Assembly: GCA_019636675.1 (NCBI GenBank) | Contig: JAHBXC010000001.1 | Span: 1,054,001 to 1,118,000, forward strand | Length of the DNA: 64,000 bases | Reading direction: 5' to 3' | DNA from: Phycisphaeraceae bacterium | GTDB lineage: Bacteria; Planctomycetota; Phycisphaerae; Phycisphaerales; UBA1924 | Shown here: positions 18,483 through 26,416 of the stretch, piece by piece | Numbering within the stretch: the stretch's first letter is position 1 | Layout of the letters: each line of letters opens with the position of its first letter | Program-made: the position numbers and the translations under genes | Notes under the pieces: generated by a model | The model's database searches: none | The model's input: the letters and a program-made list of their open reading frames with translations, nothing else | Told to the model about the DNA's origin: nothing

Positions 18483-18686
18483 GCGAGACTTCTCCTCTGC
18501 GGACGCGAAAACGCGTGTGCGTCCGACATTCGTTGTTCTGACCCGTTGGTGACTGTTGGGTCCGGCGCGCCGACGCGGCGGCCATTTCCTGACTTCTATC
18601 TCTGACGAGCTGGGGTCCTCACGCCTCCGGCGATTCAGGCCAACCAGCAAGTGTCACTATCGGAACTTCGGCTCAAGCGAGTGCAC

Positions 18687-18714
18687 ACTATACCGGGAAG
18701 TTTAGTCAACGCAA
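18687..18714 (-). promoter_or_regulatory. Probable porin promoter
   Basis: On the minus strand TTGCGT, a 16-base spacer and TATAGT (18687-18692) lie about 205 bases before the porin start. They sit inside the 454-base gap 18483-18936, which holds no gene and also must contain the promoter for the response regulator. The gap is less GC-rich around 18680-18715 than elsewhere. I looked for paired CTGTCAT-type Pho boxes and did not see any convincing one. Confidence 0.5.
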
Positions 18715-18936
18715 ACTCTCCCGAGGCAGAATTGTCGGACCAACGCCCCCCGAACATGTAGGTTTCGTGAATTCAGCTCCAGAACCCCCTTTCCAGCCCT
18801 CCCGGCCCTGTTCGCGACGCCCGGCCCTCTTTACCATCTTTATGAAGACCGGACCCGGCTCACCCGAGCCCTCCACCCCCGGGTCGCGGCGGTTCCCCAC
18901 TCTGGAAATCGTCGTAAACCCTGATGGCGAAAGACG

Positions 18937-19668
18937 ATGGCAGACGTTTCCACCATCCTGGTCGTCGATGACGAGCGCGACCTCGTCGAACTCCTCTCCG
19001 TCAACCTCGAGGCCGCCGGCCACCACGTCCGCCAGGCCCACAACGGCGACGAGGCCCTCCGCTCCGCCACCGAGTTTCCCCCCGATCTGGTCATTCTCGA
19101 CCTCATGATGCCCGGACTCCCCGGCACCGAGGTCGCCAGACGACTCCGTGCGAACCCCCGGACCGCCAGGGTTCCCATCATTATGTTGACCGCGCGGGCC
19201 GCCGAAGCGGACCAGGTCGTCGGGCTCTCCCTCGGAGCGGACGACTACATCACCAAGCCGTTCTCGATGAAGGTGCTCAAGGCACGCGTGGACGCCGTCC
19301 TCCGGCGCGCCTCGGCCTCGCCCCTCTCGGAGAATGTCTCGATCGGGCCCCTCACGCTCGACCTGGCCGCCCACGAGGCGAGCATCGAGGGCGAGGTCCT
19401 CAAGCTGACCCCCACCGAATACCGGCTGCTGTGCGCGCTGGTCGAGGCACAGGGCCGAACGCTCAGCCGCGCCCAGCTCGTCGATTTCGCGATGGGCCCC
19501 GGCATCGCGGTCACCGACCGGGTCATCGATGTCCATATCGCCGCTGTCCGTCGCAAGCTGGGCGCGTTCGCCGAGATGATCCGGACGGTCCGCGGCGTGG
19601 GGTACCGGATCGTGCCGCTGGCCCAGGCGGGCGAATCGTCCCCGAAGGCGCACTCGTCGCAGCGATGA
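18937..19668 (+). CDS. PhoB/OmpR-family response regulator
   Basis: 243 residues. The receiver domain (about 6-120) shows DDE at 13-15, the phosphoacceptor in LVILDLMMPG (Asp at about 53), LTAR with the conserved Thr, and DDYITKPF with the conserved Lys. The winged-helix DNA-binding domain of OmpR/PhoB type covers about 133-230, with LTPTEYRLL and the RTVRGVGYRI wing. It is followed 109 bases later by a PAS-containing histidine kinase of PhoR type, so the two form a two-component pair. The divergent porin of phosphate type makes a phosphate-limitation role likely, which is inference. No pst or phoU genes are in the window. Confidence 0.88.
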   Translation: MADVSTILVVDDERDLVELLSVNLEAAGHHVRQAHNGDEALRSATEFPPDLVILDLMMPGLPGTEVARRLRANPRTARVPIIMLTARAAEADQVVGLSLGADDYITKPFSMKVLKARVDAVLRRASASPLSENVSIGPLTLDLAAHEASIEGEVLKLTPTEYRLLCALVEAQGRTLSRAQLVDFAMGPGIAVTDRVIDVHIAAVRRKLGAFAEMIRTVRGVGYRIVPLAQAGESSPKAHSSQR

Positions 19669-19777
19669 TTGCCGCTTCACCCTTCGTCGCTCGAGCCGCC
19701 TCGCCCCCGGGGCGCTTGACGCGGGCCGGCGCCCCCACGATCGTCGGTCGTCCCCTCCAGCGTCCACGGAGCGACCG

Positions 19778-21316
19778 ATGACCCGCCCGACACAACGCCA
19801 AGACGGTCTCGGCATCGGCCTGATGTGGCGCTCGCTGGCCCCGGCGATCGTCGTGGTCTGGCTGCTCACGCTCGTATGCCTCGCGACGCTCGAAATCGCG
19901 GGCGACGGGCGCCATCGCGCCGCAGAGGGCCTGATCCTCGGGCTCGCCGGCGTTGCGACCGCCGCGATCACCTGGGTCGGCTGGACGCTGGTGGTCAGCC
20001 CGGCGCGCCGCCTGCGCACTCGGGCCGCGCTTCTGGCGCACCGGGGCGACCTCAACGCGGCGATCGTGGGCGCCGACGAGTACGCCGACCTCGATCGCGC
20101 GCTGGGCGCGCTCTCGGAACGCCTGTCATCCCAGCACGCGACGATCGAGCGCGAGCAGCGCACGCTGCGCGCGCTGATCGAGAGTCTGGCCGAGCCCACC
20201 TTCGTCGTTGACGCCGAGGGCGCCGTCGCGCTCGCCAACGCGCCGGCGGCGCGGTTCGTGCAGCTCGGGATGGACGACCTGCGAGGGCGGAACCTGCGCG
20301 TGCTGCTCACCAGCTCGCAGCTGCTCGGCGCCCTCTCCGCCGCCGGCGAGGGGCGGACCTGGAAGGGTCGCGTCACCATCCCGACCGAGAGCGGCGAACG
20401 CACCTGGGAGGCCTACGCGGGCCCCTTCCCACTGCCCGACAGCGAGGCGCGCGGCGCGATCCTCGTCCTGCGCGACGTCACCGAGCTCGCCGACGCGGTG
20501 CGCGTCAAGACCGACTTCGTCGCCAACGCGTCGCACGAGCTGCGCACGCCCCTGGCGGCAATCCGCGGCGCCGTCGAGACGCTCAACTCCGACGCCGGTC
20601 GCGACGAGAAAATCGCGACGCGCATGCGCGAAATCATCCTCGGGCATGTCACCCGGCTCGAGGACCTCGTGCGCGACCTGCTCGACCTCTCTCGCGTCGA
20701 GTCCGGCGACGCGCCGCTGCGCATCGAGGGCCTGCGCCTCGACCTCCTCAAGCGCACCCTCCTCGATGAGTTCGAGGACCTCTGCGCCGCGCGCGCCGTG
20801 CGGATCGTCTTCGACATCCCCCAATCGCTTGAGGGCTGGCGCACCGATCCTCGCATGCTCGTGCTGAGTCTGCGCAATCTCGTCGAGAACGCCGCAAAGT
20901 TCTGCCACGACGACTCCGAGATCCGCGTCGTCGCGCGCCTCGAGCGGCGCGACGACGAGATCGTCCGCTTCGAGGTGCGCGATCGGGGGCTGGGCATCCC
21001 CCTGTCGCAGCAGCAGCGCGTCTTCGAGCGGTTCTATCAGGTCGACCCGGCGCGCCAGGGGTACGAGGGGCTCTCCTCGCTGCGCCAGACCAAGCGTGGC
21101 ACCGGGCTCGGGCTCGCGATCGTCCGCCACGCCGTGAAGGCCCTGGGCGGGCGTGTGGGCATCCAGTCGATCTACTCCCAGGGCACGACCGTCTGGTTCG
21201 AGGTCCCCTACACCCTCCCGGCGGACCTGCGCCAGGAGGCCATCGATCTCGACGACTTCGAGGAATCGGAGCGATTCATCGACGAGCCCGACCAGATCCC
21301 ACCCGAGCCGTCCTGA
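19778..21316 (+). CDS. PhoR-like sensor histidine kinase
   Basis: 512 residues. Two membrane helices close together (about 20-42 and 49-72) leave almost no periplasmic domain, which is the PhoR pattern, in contrast to kinases with an extracellular sensor. A PAS-like domain spans about 125-235. The HisKA H-box is NASHELRTPLAAIRG (His at about 255), followed by the N-box LVENAAKF, the G1 segment DRGLGIP, F-box VFERFYQVD and G2 GTGLGLAI. The C-terminus is acidic. It pairs with the upstream response regulator (109-base gap, no overlap). Sensing of internal signals via Pst/PhoU is family knowledge; the specific signal here is not shown. Confidence 0.86.
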   Translation: MTRPTQRQDGLGIGLMWRSLAPAIVVVWLLTLVCLATLEIAGDGRHRAAEGLILGLAGVATAAITWVGWTLVVSPARRLRTRAALLAHRGDLNAAIVGADEYADLDRALGALSERLSSQHATIEREQRTLRALIESLAEPTFVVDAEGAVALANAPAARFVQLGMDDLRGRNLRVLLTSSQLLGALSAAGEGRTWKGRVTIPTESGERTWEAYAGPFPLPDSEARGAILVLRDVTELADAVRVKTDFVANASHELRTPLAAIRGAVETLNSDAGRDEKIATRMREIILGHVTRLEDLVRDLLDLSRVESGDAPLRIEGLRLDLLKRTLLDEFEDLCAARAVRIVFDIPQSLEGWRTDPRMLVLSLRNLVENAAKFCHDDSEIRVVARLERRDDEIVRFEVRDRGLGIPLSQQQRVFERFYQVDPARQGYEGLSSLRQTKRGTGLGLAIVRHAVKALGGRVGIQSIYSQGTTVWFEVPYTLPADLRQEAIDLDDFEESERFIDEPDQIPPEPS

Positions 21317-21467
21317 CCAGACGCGTCCGAGAACGCCCCTCTCGCCCGAACCCGCCGAACCCTGGAAGCCCGCCACGCGTCGAATCGATGAGAATCACTC
21401 GACCGTCCCGGCCCCTCGTCACCGTAGAATGTCTGGGACGAACCACGAGCCACGCAGGAGACGCGCC

Positions 21468-23282
21468 ATGCGCACACCTTCCATGACCCCAATCCGACTC
21501 TTCTCCATCGCTGGAACGCTGGCCGCGCTCTCGCACGCCGCCCTCGCGCAGAACGCCCTCGGCGACGGGCGAGCCCTCGACGCCAATCTCCAGCAAGGCG
21601 GCGGACGCACCAACGCGCCGGGCAGAAACTCCAACTTCGCCGAAGAGGTCCGCTTCCGCAACGCGATCGTCACCGGCAACGCGCCCGGTGGGATGTCCTT
21701 CCGCGGCGACGCCGGCTATCTCTCTTCCGACGACTTCCGCGCGCCGATCGGGTCCGACAACCTCTTCTCGTTCCAGCGAGACTCGCTCTTCTCCGGGCTC
21801 GCCACCCGCAACATCCGCGGCGTCGACGCCCTTCGCGCCCAGATGGCCCTTACCACCGGCGGCGCGCCGACCTTCGGCACCAGCGAGATGTTCATCAATC
21901 GCGCCGGTTCGCTCTCCTCCAGCGGCGACTTCCGACGAGACATGCCCGAGCTCAGCGTCGACCCCTTCAGCTCGCGCGTCGGGTCCCTCCGATCCAGCTC
22001 CACATTCCTCAGCACCCAGTCCATCGAGCCCCAGTTCTTCGGCTCCATCGTCGACCAGTCCGGCAGGCCCTACGCCGTCGGCGCGTCGGCGCTGCGCGGC
22101 ATCATCGCCCAGCCACTCGTGCGCGACGACCAGGCCCAGATGCCCGTCGTGCCCGGCACGCTCCCGATGAACGATCCGGAGACCGGACAGCCCGTCCAGC
22201 CCCAGGAGCAGGCATCCACCGGGCTCCGCTTCGACGCCGATTCGTTCGGCGCGCCCGCCCAGCCCACGCCCCCGGGCGCCGCCACGGAACGCACCGCCAG
22301 ACCCGGCCAGGTCGTGACCGAGCCGAGCGTGGGTCGGATCACCGACGCCGTCACCCCCGGACGCCTCACCACCGACGCTGTCTCGAACCGCGTCGCGCCG
22401 CGCACCGTCTACGAGTCCATCCTCGACCAGCTCGCGGCGCCTCCGACCGCCCCGGCCGCTGAACCGAGCGAGACCTTCGACCCGACTCGCCTCCCCACCG
22501 ACCCGCCGGCCCCCGACGCCGGCGAGCAGCCCGCCGCCCCGGCGGCGCAGCCCACCGAGGAAGACCGGCGCAAGTTCACCGAACGCCTCGAAGACCTGCG
22601 GCGAGAGATGACCGGGCTTCCCCCGATCGATCGCACGCAGCCGACCCAGCGCGTCGACGAAGAGGGCAACACCGTCATCGAGGCAGACCCGCAGGCCGCG
22701 ATCCGGACCATCCGCGAGCGCGCCGCCGAGTTCTTCGGGGACGCGGCGATCAACATCGAAACGCTCGTGCCTCGCGGGGCGACAGATATCTCTCAGTACA
22801 ACCAGTTGATGCGCGAGGGCGAGCGACTGCTCCAGCAGCAGCGCTGGTTCGACGCCGAAGAGGCCTTCACCCGCGCCATCAACCGTCGCAACGGCGACCC
22901 GATGGCCGCCGCCGGTCGCATCAACGCCCAGCTCGGCGCCGCGATGTACCTCTCCGCCAGCGTCAACCTTCGCGCGCTCTTCACCGTCCACCCCGAGCTG
23001 GCCGCCGTCCGTTTCTCCGACGAGCTCTTCCTGCGCGGCAGCCGTCTCGATCAGGTCATCGCCTACCTCCGCGACGAGGCAGCCAAGGATCGGCCCTTCG
23101 CGCGCGAAGCCGCCCTGCTCCTCGCGTTCATCGGGCACCAGCGCGACGACTCGCGCGAGATCCGCAACGCGTTCAACGCGATCGATCGCGTCAACACCGA
23201 GCTGCCCACCTCCCCCGATCCGCTCCTCGAAATGCTCAAGGGCGCGTGGCTCGACGCGCCCGCCAGACGCGCCAAGGAATGA
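21468..23282 (+). CDS. Exported protein with C-terminal TPR-like region, unknown
   Basis: 604 residues starting at the ATG after CAGGAGACG. Signal peptide to about residue 27 (ALAQ). The middle (about 60-440) is low in defined structure, with Pro/Ala-rich and Ser/Phe-rich stretches, and there are no Cys residues. The C-terminal 180 residues are helical and TPR-like, with segments such as YNQLMREGERLLQQQRW, FDAEEAFTRAI and FTVHPELAAVRF. It is probably a periplasmic or surface scaffold. It lies 151 bases after the sensor kinase and 37 before the SpoIIE phosphatase, so it may share transcription with either. Not recognised as a named family. Confidence 0.7.
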   Translation: MRTPSMTPIRLFSIAGTLAALSHAALAQNALGDGRALDANLQQGGGRTNAPGRNSNFAEEVRFRNAIVTGNAPGGMSFRGDAGYLSSDDFRAPIGSDNLFSFQRDSLFSGLATRNIRGVDALRAQMALTTGGAPTFGTSEMFINRAGSLSSSGDFRRDMPELSVDPFSSRVGSLRSSSTFLSTQSIEPQFFGSIVDQSGRPYAVGASALRGIIAQPLVRDDQAQMPVVPGTLPMNDPETGQPVQPQEQASTGLRFDADSFGAPAQPTPPGAATERTARPGQVVTEPSVGRITDAVTPGRLTTDAVSNRVAPRTVYESILDQLAAPPTAPAAEPSETFDPTRLPTDPPAPDAGEQPAAPAAQPTEEDRRKFTERLEDLRREMTGLPPIDRTQPTQRVDEEGNTVIEADPQAAIRTIRERAAEFFGDAAINIETLVPRGATDISQYNQLMREGERLLQQQRWFDAEEAFTRAINRRNGDPMAAAGRINAQLGAAMYLSASVNLRALFTVHPELAAVRFSDELFLRGSRLDQVIAYLRDEAAKDRPFAREAALLLAFIGHQRDDSREIRNAFNAIDRVNTELPTSPDPLLEMLKGAWLDAPARRAKE

Positions 23283-23319
23283 CGCGCACGCACGACTCGC
23301 CGCGACGCGGCGCCCACGC

Positions 23320-25089
23320 ATGACGCCCGACCGGCTCTCGATCACCGACTTCCTCACCGACGGATCGCTCGCCGCCCTCTGCGAGGCGGCGACGTCCATC
23401 ACGCGCCGAACCGTGCGCCTGCGCGACGCGCAGTCGCGCGAGATCGTCGCGCACCAGCCCGACGACCACGCCGGCGCCGCGGTGGGTTCCGGACGGCGCT
23501 GGCAGGTGCGCGACGACGCCGGCGCCGCCAACGGGCCCTCGCGCCTCGCGTCTCAGGCGGGCCTCGCCTCCTCCATCCGCGTCACGCCCTCGTTCGTCGC
23601 GCCCCTCACCGTGCAGGGCCAGACCATCGGCTCGCTCTCGGTCGACCCGCCGACCCCCGGGACCGAGTGCCCCATCGGCGAGGCCGACGTGCAGCGCTTC
23701 GTCTCGCTGATCGCGAGCATCGCCTCCGAGGTCTGCGAGCGCGCCCAGCAGGAGGCCGACCGCGCAGACGAATTGCGCGCGCTGCTCAAGCTTTCGTCCA
23801 TGCTTGTCGCCGCCGGCGACCCCGACGAAACCCTCGCCGCCGCCGTCCACGCCGCCGTCGAGCTGCTGGGCGCCGACGCCGGCACCATCCGCATCCTCGA
23901 CGACGAGAGCGAGCACCTCCTCCTTCGCGCCTACACCGGGCTGTCCGATGAGTACATCGCGCGGGCCGCCACGCTCCCGGCGTCGCGCGTGCTCGACACC
24001 GAAGAACTCCGGGGAGGCGTCGTCGCGATCACCGACCTCGACGCCGACCCTCGCGTGCTCCGGCGCGACGAACTCCGGCGCGAGGGCCTGCGCTCCATGA
24101 TCAGCGCGGGCCTCTCCTTCAAGGGTCGCACCCTCGGCACGCTCCGGCTCTACACCCGCGCACGGCGCGAGTTCACCGACATCGAACGCTCGCTCCTGCG
24201 CTCCATCGCGCAGCACTCCGCCGCCGCCGTCGCCAGCGCGCGGCTCCTCGAGACCGAGCTCGACCACCGGCGCATGCTGCGCCAGGTCCACCTCGCCGCC
24301 GAGGTGCAGGGACGCATGTTCCCGCGCGTCGCGCCGGCCATGCCGGGCGTCGAGATCGCGGCGCGCCACATCCCCTCGCTCGAACTCTCGGGCGACTTCT
24401 ACGACTTCATCGACCTGCGCGACATCCGCCCCTCGGCGCAGTCGCCCACCACGCCCCGCCTGGGCCTGCTCATCGGCGATGTCGTGGGCAAGGGCGTCGC
24501 CGCCGCCCTCCTCATGTCCTCGGTCCGCGCCTCGCTGCGCGCTCATGTGCAGGACCTGCCCGACCTCGACGAGGTCATGAACCGCGTCAACGCCGCCATG
24601 TGCCGCGACACGCTCGAGTCCGAATTCGCCACCGTCTTCTACGGCATCCTCGACGCCAGCGCGCTCCGCCTCACCTACTCGAACGCCGGGCACGACCACC
24701 CCATCATCGTGCGCGTCCCCGAGCACCGCCCCCCCACCATGGCCGATGTCGACGAACTCGCCACCGGGGGCATGGTCATCGGCGTCGACCCCTCGCAGCG
24801 ATACCAGTCGGCGTCGTTCGACCTTCGACCGGGCGATGTGCTCCTGCTCTACACCGACGGGCTCAGCGACGCGATGTCCTTCGACAAGGAACGCTTCGGC
24901 AAGAAGCGCATCCGCATCGCCATGCTCCAGGCCCTGCGTGAGAAGCCCGACGCCAGCGCCGACGCGATCGCCGACCACATCGTGTGGGAAAACCGGCGCT
25001 TCGTCGGGCTCAACGAGCGCTCCGACGACACGACCCTCATCGTCCTGCGCGTGCCCTTCGTCCAGCGAGATGAGAACCAGCCAACCTGA
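23320..25089 (+). CDS. GAF-domain SpoIIE/RsbU-type PP2C phosphatase
   Basis: 589 residues. The N-terminal part (about 5-135) resembles a PocR/GAF-type sensor with a TIGSLSV strand. A GAF domain covers about 155-310. The SpoIIE/PP2C catalytic domain runs from about 335 to 580: LSGDFYDFIDL and LLIGDVVGKGVAAALLM with the metal-binding Asp residues, NAGHDHPIIV, GMVIGV, DVLLLYTDGLSDA and the terminal RSDDTTLIVLRV. Such enzymes dephosphorylate anti-anti-sigma factors (RsbV/SpoIIAA type) in partner-switching networks controlled by the GAF input. No anti-sigma kinase or STAS protein is encoded nearby, so its target must lie elsewhere. The start ATG lies 37 bases after the previous gene and has no strong SD. 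Confidence 0.88.
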   Translation: MTPDRLSITDFLTDGSLAALCEAATSITRRTVRLRDAQSREIVAHQPDDHAGAAVGSGRRWQVRDDAGAANGPSRLASQAGLASSIRVTPSFVAPLTVQGQTIGSLSVDPPTPGTECPIGEADVQRFVSLIASIASEVCERAQQEADRADELRALLKLSSMLVAAGDPDETLAAAVHAAVELLGADAGTIRILDDESEHLLLRAYTGLSDEYIARAATLPASRVLDTEELRGGVVAITDLDADPRVLRRDELRREGLRSMISAGLSFKGRTLGTLRLYTRARREFTDIERSLLRSIAQHSAAAVASARLLETELDHRRMLRQVHLAAEVQGRMFPRVAPAMPGVEIAARHIPSLELSGDFYDFIDLRDIRPSAQSPTTPRLGLLIGDVVGKGVAAALLMSSVRASLRAHVQDLPDLDEVMNRVNAAMCRDTLESEFATVFYGILDASALRLTYSNAGHDHPIIVRVPEHRPPTMADVDELATGGMVIGVDPSQRYQSASFDLRPGDVLLLYTDGLSDAMSFDKERFGKKRIRIAMLQALREKPDASADAIADHIVWENRRFVGLNERSDDTTLIVLRVPFVQRDENQPT

Positions 25090-25092
25090 GCG

Positions 25093-25602
25093 TCAGCGCG
25101 ACGCCGTCGGCTCGGCGGCGCCCGCGTGCTTGCGCTTCGCGTCCTCGAGCATCGCGAGCAGACGATCCGCCGACATCGCCCCCGTCGCGCTCGCCAGCAC
25201 CTCGCCCCTCGAATTCATCACCACGGTCATCGGGATGGCGCTCGCGCCCAGCGCCCGCGCGTCGGGCTGGTTCGCGTCCACATCGATGTACGCCGGCGTC
25301 GCGTTGGCCCTGACCCACTCGGTCACCCGCTCGTCCGACAGCGCGGTTTTCTTGTAGTGCTGGCACGGCCCGCACCAGTCCGCCGTCGCGTACGCGAAGA
25401 TCAGCCCGCCCTCGCCCGCGCGATCGGCGGCCTCGCGCAGCGTCACGGGCGCCCCGTCGAACATGGGCGGGCTCACCCCAGGCGCGTTCGACTTCACGAA
25501 CTGCCACACCAGCAGCAGCACCGCGAACCCGGCGAGGATCCCCGCCAGCACGCTCGTCAGGCCCCGCTTCGTCCCGCATGTCCCGCCTGCGCAATCCGTC
25601 AT
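25093..25602 (-). CDS. Membrane-anchored thioredoxin-like protein
   Basis: 169 residues from the ATG at 25602, preceded by GGAGAG. A Cys-containing N-terminus (CAGGTC) is followed by one membrane helix (about 15-35), then a thioredoxin fold with the redox motif WCGPC at 76-80 and the cis-Pro motif IPMTVV. A thioredoxin-type WCGPC facing the periplasm is the usual arrangement for proteins that reduce or rearrange disulfides or deliver reductant in cytochrome c maturation; the precise client is unknown. The C-terminus ends in a charged helix. It is convergent with the phosphatase gene, with only three bases between their ends. Confidence 0.82.
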   Translation of the reverse strand: MTDCAGGTCGTKRGLTSVLAGILAGFAVLLLVWQFVKSNAPGVSPPMFDGAPVTLREAADRAGEGGLIFAYATADWCGPCQHYKKTALSDERVTEWVRANATPAYIDVDANQPDARALGASAIPMTVVMNSRGEVLASATGAMSADRLLAMLEDAKRKHAGAAEPTASR

Positions 25603-25663
25603 CGTGTGCTCTCCAGTGGTGTGTGCTCCCCCAACCCAACGCCCCAAGACGCCGCCTTGTTCC

Positions 25664-26209
25664 GTGACGACGCCGACGCGCCCGGCGTTCTCGGACCGGG
25701 CTTCGGCTCGGACCAGTCAATCTGTGCCGCCCGTGGGGGTCGCGCCGTCAGCAATCCCGTCCCGGCGCCTGCCTCGGAGCAACCCGCGCCGGGATCTCGC
25801 CGATGACGCGCCGGTGGAAGCGAAGCCACCCATCCTGGGGCTCACCGGGCGCGACACGACCGACCCGCGCGAACGGCGCGACTCCGACCGGCTCAAGACC
25901 GTCGGCGTCGCCTGCAGCCGCGGCACGGTCGTCGACCTTTCCACCCGAGGCATGCGCCTCAAGACCTGGAGGCGCTGGAAAGAAGGCCAGCGCCGCCTCG
26001 TCACCCTCCACGACCCCACCACGCGCGTCACCCTCGAGGGCAAGTGCGTCTGGGTCCGCAAGGTCTCTCTCTTCCGCTCGCTCGTGGGCGTCTGCTTCGA
26101 GCACGCCGTCCCCGAACAGGAACGCGCCCTCGCCAACCTCGTCGAGACCCACAACGGCGCCGTCGGCATGATCCGGCTCGTCGGCAAGACCATCGCCGAC
26201 GCGGCGTGA
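25664..26209 (+). CDS. PilZ-domain protein
   Basis: 181 residues if the GTG at 25664 is used. No in-frame ATG lies between it and the domain; the ATG at 25463 would run antisense through most of the thioredoxin gene. The first 60 residues are Pro/Arg/Ser-rich and of unknown meaning, so the true start could be later. The C-terminal part (about 65-175) is a PilZ domain: RRDSDR gives the Arg-x-x-x-Arg motif and DLSTRG the Asp/Asn-x-Ser-x-x-Gly motif that bind cyclic di-GMP, followed by beta strands (LEGKCVWVRKV, RSLVGVCFEH). This points to a second-messenger response, possibly in motility or surface behaviour. Divergent from the thioredoxin. Confidence 0.75.
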   Translation: MTTPTRPAFSDRASARTSQSVPPVGVAPSAIPSRRLPRSNPRRDLADDAPVEAKPPILGLTGRDTTDPRERRDSDRLKTVGVACSRGTVVDLSTRGMRLKTWRRWKEGQRRLVTLHDPTTRVTLEGKCVWVRKVSLFRSLVGVCFEHAVPEQERALANLVETHNGAVGMIRLVGKTIADAA

Positions 26210-26376
26210 TGATCGCCTCTCGTGTTTCTTCTCTTCGGCGCCCCGGGGCATTCCTGACCCGGGCTCTTTCTCTACCGCGCCTCGATCTCGCGCATGTGTG
26301 ATGATGTGCAGCGGAATGTTCCGCGAGCCGTGGCACGGCCAGCGGCCGCACCACGCCACCCCCACCGACGCTTCTT

Positions 26377-26402
26377 CTCCGCGTCCTCCGCGGCCCTCCG
26401 CG
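26377..26402 (-). repeat. Triple CGCGGAG repeat after kbl
   Basis: CTCCGCG occurs at 26377, 26386 and 26396 (CGCGGAG on the minus strand), beginning about 15 bases after the kbl stop. The rest of the 207-base gap 26210-26416 shows nothing else that I can name. Confidence 0.7.
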
Positions 26403-26416
26403 GTGAACTCCCCACG

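Noticed and set aside
18483..18936. Pho-box pair in the porin/response-regulator gap
   Set aside because: No pair of CTGTCAT-like repeats with the required spacing could be found by eye.
19669..19777. Small gene between the response regulator and kinase
   Set aside because: Only a shifted frame overlapping the regulator spans this gap; no start with SD and no conserved motif.
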